In this document: one piece after another, positions 58,288 to 64,000 of the stretch | Layout of the letters: the number at the start of each line of letters is the position of its first letter | Position numbering within the stretch: the first letter of the stretch is position 1 | Assembly (NCBI GenBank): GCA_013187285.1 | Contig: JABMIG010000032.1 | Span: 496,001-560,000 of the forward strand | DNA: 64,000 nt | Direction of reading: 5' to 3' | From: Cyclotella cryptica | Lineage: Eukaryota; Bacillariophyta; Thalassiosirophyceae; Thalassiosirales; Thalassiosiraceae | Position numbers and translations under genes: made by a program | Notes under the pieces: generated by a model | What the model was told of the DNA's origin: nothing | What the model saw: only the letters and a program-made list of their open reading frames with translations | Database searches by the model: none

Positions 58288-60310
58288 GGGAAAAACATTT
58301 ATGTAGTATTGTGTGGCAGAATGACGCCAGCTCAGAAAATGTTGTAAGGAGACAAGCTGCATTGGACACTGACCATTTTATGGATCTGTTAACATGGTTC
58401 ATCAAGGGATCAGGCCATAAGGGATACAGTGATGTGGTGCCTCCAGATGAATGTCCAAAGCCTGTGATTATACTGCAAGATGATGACAACGAGAATAATA
58501 CTTCTGAACCAGTTGCTCCAGAATTAGAATGTCACATTCAAGGCAAGACATATTACTTCTCAAGTGAGTCGCAGAATCCAACCACAGACAATTCTGTTTT
58601 TGATAGTACTGAGGATTTTGTCCAAGCTATGCTGGAGTCAACTGCACCAACTATGTTAATGTATGGCAGTACTTATTTGAGAGGACATGAGATCAATTTG
58701 GAAGATGTGTTTCCCATTCAATTCCCATTTGGTTGTGGAGGTCCAAATTTGGACAAGAAGAGAAAGGTGGAAATTTCGAATGAAGCATGTCTAAAGCATT
58801 ACATGTGACTTTCATTGAACCAGTTCATGAGACCAGACTTTATTTTGGTTTGTTACCATCTTATGTGTAGAAGTGCATCTTATACAACAGGACTAATAAA
58901 ATGCAGATCAGACTATCAAGGACAGGCATTGGGAGAACGGATTTCAAAGCTGTCTGTTGGTGATGTGCACAAAGCTTCAAAAGAGCTGAAATGAATGGAA
59001 CTCAACAATGAACCACTTGAAGAGAACACACCAGCAGCCTCATTTCTGAAATCTGTCACAACATCATGCAAAATTCTTGGGCACACAGCTGAAGCTGCTA
59101 GAGAGGCTAGAAAGAAGGTGTATGCAGGTGTACACACTCAGTGACTACTTTGGTCCTCACAGCATCTTTTTCACTGTAACTCCAGATGATGAGTGTAATT
59201 TCAGAGTCCGAATGTATGCTAACCAAGGCAAGGAAATTGCCATTCCTACAGTTGATTGTAATGAAGCTGATTGCATATTTCAGATTTTGAACTGAGGCAA
59301 AAAAAAAGAGAACAAAATATCCAGGAGCTTGTTCTCTTGACTATCAAGCTGCAATGCAAGTGGTGTGTGAACTGTTGGGATGGGATTTCAAGAAAAAATT
59401 GCAGCAAGGGTGTAGGAATGTATGGCAAATGCAAGGCTTTTGTTAGAGGAAGTGAAGAGCAAGGAAAGGGGATCGTTGCATGGTCACTGTCTAGTTTGGT
59501 TGGAAGGATTTGATGCCTTGAGAGACTCCTTGTCTGATCATGACCCAGTGATCTGCCAAAATGCAAGAAAGGAGCTTGAAGGATTTGTTGACAGACATTT
59601 CTGTTCTGATTATGAATATTCGCCTGAACTTGAAGTTCTTCACAAGGAATGTCAACAAAAGGACTGTATTTCAGATATGTTCCAAGAAAAAGATGTGCAG
59701 ACACTTAGAGATTGCAGATCTGAATCTCATAGGATGGAATTGAAAGGAAATGTCATGGAATGCAAACATTGCAATGAAAAGGGATTATTAGGTGAAACTA
59801 GTAAAGTCTCAACTCTCTCTCTTACAAACATGGCTATGGAGTCAATGAAAGATGCTAGATGTGCTGAGCTGGTTGATGTTGAGTTTCCTCTGTCTCGAGA
59901 AAGATCAGATTTAATGATATGTCAATACCCCATTGATGGAGCCACACAAGGATCAGGATTTCTTTTTGACAGTGAATTCAGGCATTTGGTTGCGATGAAA
60001 AGAATAATGAGCATGACTGGAAGCATAGGACATCCTGCTTCAAATATGAGACCTGCTATTGAGAACACGACATTTCAAGAAGATGATGATGACGAAACAA
60101 AAGCAACTGTATGGAGAACTTTGGAGAAAGGTGACATTACTGTTTACCCTCACACTGTGGAAAGCAAGAGAACTATGGGGTCACACTTTTTAAATACACA
60201 CTTCAAGTAAATACACACTTCAAGTAAGACACTTGGCTGCAATAGCAACATCCAAATTGGAAGTCCCAGGTGTGTGTTTTATGTTGTTCATTACTCAACA
60301 AAATCTACTC
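58284..60310 (+). pseudogene. Helitron Rep domain (HUH nuclease), broken
   Basis: Pieces in order: 58284-58808 (GHEINLEDVFPIQFPFGCGG), interrupted by in-frame stops near 58806 and 58993; 59077-59295 (SDYFGPHSIFFTVTPDDECN, the Rep motif before HUH); and 59422-60210 with the HUH motif in RGSLHGHCLVWLEG, two His as HGH. The catalytic Tyr block is read as FYVVHYSTK near 60275-60302, outside the main frame. HUH and Tyr residues are still recognisable, but stops and frame changes between them make the domain inactive. Confidence 0.8.
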
Positions 60311-60446
60311 AGAAAGAAGATAGGGGAGTGGATTTTTATAGAGTAGGAAAACAAGTGATTTGTCGTATTCAGAAAGAAGAAAAATTGTAGCAGAACGGTT
60401 GCAGCATACACCAAATCTGGAGCAAGATTCCTGTTTTTGAGAGGGA

Positions 60447-61620
60447 TTGTGCCATTTCCTAATTGGAATGAGCGTTCACTTGAGACAAGATGTTGTTAGT
60501 GCAACAATGGCTCATCTCTTATTGTGTGAGAATGGCTCGAGATTTACTTTTTCCCATGACTTTCAAGATTTGCTTGTTGGACAAATGCTTAATAAGCTAA
60601 AAGGTGAAGCTCCAGGTGACTTTGTACTACGCAGAAAGAATAGAGGTGAGAATGGAGAAGTGGTCATGTGGGCAGATTATTCTGTGAATGACTATTTGTT
60701 CAGGCCAGAATGTTTGGAAGATTTGAGTTTCTATGAATTTGCATTGAAGTACGAAAGGATTCCCTTTTCTTTCAATAGAATGAGCAATACAGATGAGGGT
60801 GGCATGCCAATACTACAAGTTGGTGAATTTGCATTCCAAGAAGACCATCCAGGACAAAGGTACTGCAACTTAAGAGAATCCAAGAAGATGAGAATCCCAA
60901 AATTAGCAATGCCCAAAGGAATGCTATGTGACCTCGAAGGTTTAGAGCTGACTCAAAATGAACCCAGCAAAGGTGCCCTTGAATCGAGGGAGAATTATGC
61001 AAAAATTGCATTGATCCTTTTCTACCCGTTTTGGGATGAATCCATCTTTCTTAATGGTGATTATGTATTTAATGAATGAAAATGCTGATACCAGGAAATT
61101 ATGGAAACAAGGGAAGAAAATTCTCCAAAATATGCCAGAAAATTTGCAATGTAGAAAATGCAAGGTTCCAACCGATAAAATCAAGGCAACTACAAAATCA
61201 AGAGAAAGTGATAACATGGATGGTCATCATGGAGTTGATCCTTGTGACAGTGATTACTCTGAGTTTGATGATGCCCTGTCAGTGGATTCTTATGATGAGG
61301 ATGAGTTTGAAAATGATCTCTGTCAAGATGAAGGTTGCATCGAGAGATCAGTGAATGATCTCAAAAAGGGTGAATCTCTTTCAAGCAACAAAACGATTAA
61401 CTCAAGGTCATTTGACACAAAGTCAATTTTTCTTCCTGGAAATGCCTCATTGACACCAGTAATGAAGCATCATGAAATGCAAGAGGTTCCACAAGTGCAC
61501 AGACAGAAAACAGTCTTTTTGGTCCTGGGGCAAGTAAATACAAAACCCTTCTTGCTTTTGTCAGTGGTGCTGCAATCAGGAATAACCTACAAGAAGATAT
61601 ACAAGAATCTGATTTTGTAG
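60447..61620 (+). pseudogene. Helitron region between Rep and helicase
   Basis: Two overlapping frames. 60447-61079 contains WADYSVNDYLFRPECLEDLS, FYEFALKYERIPFSF and ALILFYPFWDESIFL. 61036-61620 contains RKLWKQGKKILQNM and an acidic linker (DSDYSEFDDALSVDSYDEDEF). Both are typical of the segment joining Rep to the PIF1 helicase. The frame switches around 61036-61079. Confidence 0.7.
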
Positions 61621-61740
61621 AAGAGGGGACCACTGATAGTGAATCGTCAGGAGATTGTATCCTTGAAGAACGAGAATGGTTAGAACTAGGATTTTCTTTT
61701 TCAACAGAGGTTCAATACCAACTATGCAAGGAGTTGTTAA

Positions 61741-63622
61741 TTGTATCTCAAGAGAAAAGCATATCACATTGGACAGAATCCAGTATATGCTTATGAGGTC
61801 ATATGCAGCTTATTTCTACTAAATCTTGTTTTTGAGAGTTCTGAATTACAGTCATCTATTGCATTGGGATTTGCAGATAGTGATGAAGACCTCAGAGATG
61901 AAAGAACAACTTCCATAAAACAGAAAGTGGAACAGAAATTAAAAGATCTTGGAGCAAAGGAACAGTTGTTAATGTTTGTTACAGGACCTGCAGGAGCTGG
62001 CAAAAGTACAGCAATTGAAGTTGCGCAACAGTTTTGTTTCCAATTTTGCAAATCGATGGACATCCTTTGGGGTGACAAAACCTTTTTGTTTACTGTCATT
62101 ACTGGATATGCTGCTGTTTTCTTTGGAGGTGTTACCTTACATAGTGCAGCTTACTTGAATTCAAAGTCAAAAAATATATCTCCTGAGATGCTGCACAACT
62201 GGGAACAAGTTAGAATGCTAATTGTAGATGAAATCTCATTTTCCACGACCAAATTGAAAAACTGAATTCCCGTCTAAATATGATACGTTGTAGATTGTGT
62301 TCTGGTGGGAAGGGATTGTCGCCAAACATGATATTTGGAGGATCTCAATAATATTTTGTGGTGGCTTTTGTCAGATACCACCTGTGAAAGCTAGAGAGAG
62401 TCAACTTCTGTACTCTAATTCATCATTGTGGGAGAATTCAATAAATGTTGCAATCATCCTAAACAATAGCCATTGATTCAGAGATGATCCCAAATATGGA
62501 AGGATTCTGAAAAGAATGTGGGATGGATTATTCACAAAAGAAGACTACAATGCCATTAATGAATGTCTCATTGGTCAGCAACTTCAATTACCGGAAATCC
62601 AACATGATGCTGATATTGCGTATGCTCGTTGGAAAAACTCAGAAAGAGTATCAATACATGCATCAATTTTCCAAAATCACATAAAAGATTTCCCATCAGT
62701 AGACAGTCCTGAATCTCCACCAGAGAATACTGTTGTTATTGAAGCAGATATAAGAAAAGCCCCAAAAAGACGTAAATCCAAGAAAGCTTTTTCTGAAGAA
62801 ACTCCTTTACCAGCAAGAGTGACAACTGAATTGAGAAACAAAATCTAAGCAAAGTGTGGTGATAGTGACATGAAAGTGCAACAAAAAAAATTGACCCTGC
62901 ATTGAAACTTTATGTTGGTGCACATTGCATGATAATTGACAGTAATGAAATATCAAAAGGGAGAGGAAATGGTGCATTGTGCAGAGTCATTGGGGTGGAA
63001 AGAAAAACAGACACCCCATTGCATTGGAAAAAATGCGATGGGAAAAAAGTATATACTATCAATGTTACTGATGTTGATTATGTTGAGTTTGAACACTTCC
63101 CTAAAAAGTTGGACCAAATCAAGATTGAAGAATAGATCTCATCATTAGAAAATGACCTTCAGAAGGATCCGATGAATGAAGACAAAGAAGAGCAGCTGCA
63201 TGGGTCCCTGACCAGATTAAGAAATTTTTTTCCTCAAGAAGATTCAGACTGAAACCAAAAAGACACTATTGCACATCCTACAGAAGTGATATTGATCCAC
63301 CTGACAAAGGTATCAGACAATCAAAAGTGTCAAAAGAGGGGAGCACAACCAAAAAGCTATCATGATACAATTACCTATCAATTTGAATGAAGCCACAACT
63401 GCTCACAAATTACAAGGCGTCACAAAAAGAGAACTTATTGTTCATAATTGGAATTACAGCCTATGCTGGGTGTACACTGTTTTATCAAGAGTGAGAACAA
63501 GAGTAGGTTTGTTTCTGAACAAACCTCTTCTGTTCAAACCAAATGCATTTAAACTTCCACCAGCATTGGTTGCATTTCAACAAAGAATGTTAGCAAAAGT
63601 TCCAGATAAAGCAAAAACATAA
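61741..63622 (+). pseudogene. Helitron PIF1-like helicase, broken
   Basis: Walker A is FVTGPAGAGKST (frame 61741-62265, residues 79-90). Walker B is MLIVDEISF. An FCGGFCQIPPV block is read near 62358-62390 in another frame. YARWKNSERVSIHASIF follows in 62516-62848, then LKLYVGAHCMIIDSNE and KGRGNGALCRVI in the 62902 region. Motifs V/VI ATTAHKLQGVTK and YTVLSRVRTRVGLFL lie in 63362-63622. All helicase motifs are traceable in order, separated by stops and frame changes. The last frame ends at a TAA at 63622. Confidence 0.85.
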
Positions 63623-63818
63623 AAACTTTGTTAGAATGAAGTAAAATTATGCACTACCGCTTTCCATCACAAAACAGCCTCCACACATGTTCCTATCGGA
63701 ATCCACTATGACACATTTCAATTAGTTATCATCACAATCATTACAAACATACATGTTCCTTTGCACTCTGAATACAAATTCTGATGTTCTCAATTCAATG
63801 AATCGAAAGAAGAACACT

Positions 63819-64000
63819 TCACAAAAGTTCATTGGCTTCATCAGAGATGTTCTCGAGCGCCTGCCATCCTTCATCTGTAGATCCAAAGACCTCCTTTAGA
63901 ATAACATCTCTGTGCTCATTATTGTTCAACGCATCTTTGCTGTCACAGTTTTCCCAGAATCTCTTGATGGTAGGTGCTCAATGGAACAACTGTTGGTGGT
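63819..64000 (-). CDS. C-terminal end of an unknown gene, cut by the window
   Basis: Minus-strand frame open from about 63979 to the TGA at 63819-63821. It encodes TIKRFWENCDSKDALNNNEH, then RDVILKEVFGSTDEGWQALE, ending NISDEANELL. The frame closes upstream at 63980, where an intron acceptor (for example CCATCAAG/AG) could lie, so this may be a last exon. The sequence after the stop (63650-63818) is AT-rich, like a 3' UTR. No family is recognised. Confidence 0.35.

Larger units (their letters stand above)
57114..63622 (+). mobile_element. Decayed Helitron (Rep-helicase rolling-circle transposon)
   Basis: 6.5 kb of plus-strand coding remnants in the order N-terminal Cys/basic region, HUH Rep, linker, PIF1-type helicase. 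At least a dozen stops and frameshifts spread over all domains, so it cannot encode an active protein. Helitrons move by a rolling-circle mechanism with one Rep-helicase protein. The termini (5' TC, 3' hairpin + CTRR) were not located, so the start and end given are those of the coding remnants. Confidence 0.9.

Noticed and set aside
59246-59704. 152-residue minus-strand ORF
   Set aside because: Antisense shadow of the Helitron Rep remnant, where the sense strand has the HUH motif.
57114-63622. A host PIF1 helicase gene
   Set aside because: The helicase motifs follow a Helitron Rep in the correct order and the whole region is broken.

Overview
This window looks like nuclear DNA of a photosynthetic stramenopile, most likely a diatom. 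It has compact protein genes with short GT-AG introns (90-500 bp) and the standard stop codons, set in long AT-rich, repeat-laden intergenic DNA. Two Ty1/copia elements resemble the diatom CoDi type, and there is also a Ty3/gypsy-like fossil and a Helitron. The assignment rests on recalled family features, not on a database search.

Layout. 1-3.4 kb: a copia fossil on the minus strand, cut by the window edge. 3.4-8.1 kb: short repeats, one unassigned ORF and a decayed Ty3/gypsy-like fossil ending in hairpin tandem repeats. 8.1-15.1 kb: no recognised gene, a motif-rich tract, a 14-copy minisatellite between two direct copies of a 250-bp module, and a complete 1.28-kb TIR element. 15.1-18.8 kb: a two-exon alpha/beta hydrolase (+) and a four-exon Pumilio/PUF gene (-). 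18.9-41.1 kb: repeats. These include more copies of the TIR family, a triplicated unit with an AAAAC expansion and a MITE whose empty site is preserved, a copia element with both LTRs nested in a TIR element, and a 655-bp inverted-repeat element. 41.1-49.9 kb: the gene-rich part, with carbamate kinase (-, four exons) and a polyQ/TPR co-chaperone-like gene (+, two exons) sharing a 0.63-kb divergent spacer, then BUB3 (-, two exons). 50-54.7 kb: no recognised gene, small inverted repeats. 54.8-55.9 kb: a GT32-like membrane glycosyltransferase (-). 56-63.6 kb: another minisatellite plus module, then a 6.5-kb decayed Helitron. 63.8-64 kb: the C-terminal end of an unknown minus-strand gene.

The host genes are separate monocistronic units and form no common pathway: mitotic checkpoint (BUB3), RNA binding (PUF), chaperone docking (TPR), nitrogen/carbamate metabolism (carbamate kinase), a serine hydrolase and Golgi glycosylation. 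I found no clearly novel gene system. The strongest new signals are: (i) LTR divergence in which all 14 transitions fall at CpG sites, pointing to methylation-driven decay; (ii) a repeat architecture (minisatellite + end module + terminal hairpin) that recurs about 42 kb apart in opposite orientation; (iii) a TIR family carrying a short ORF kept open in one copy; and (iv) variant key residues in the PUF and GT32-like proteins.
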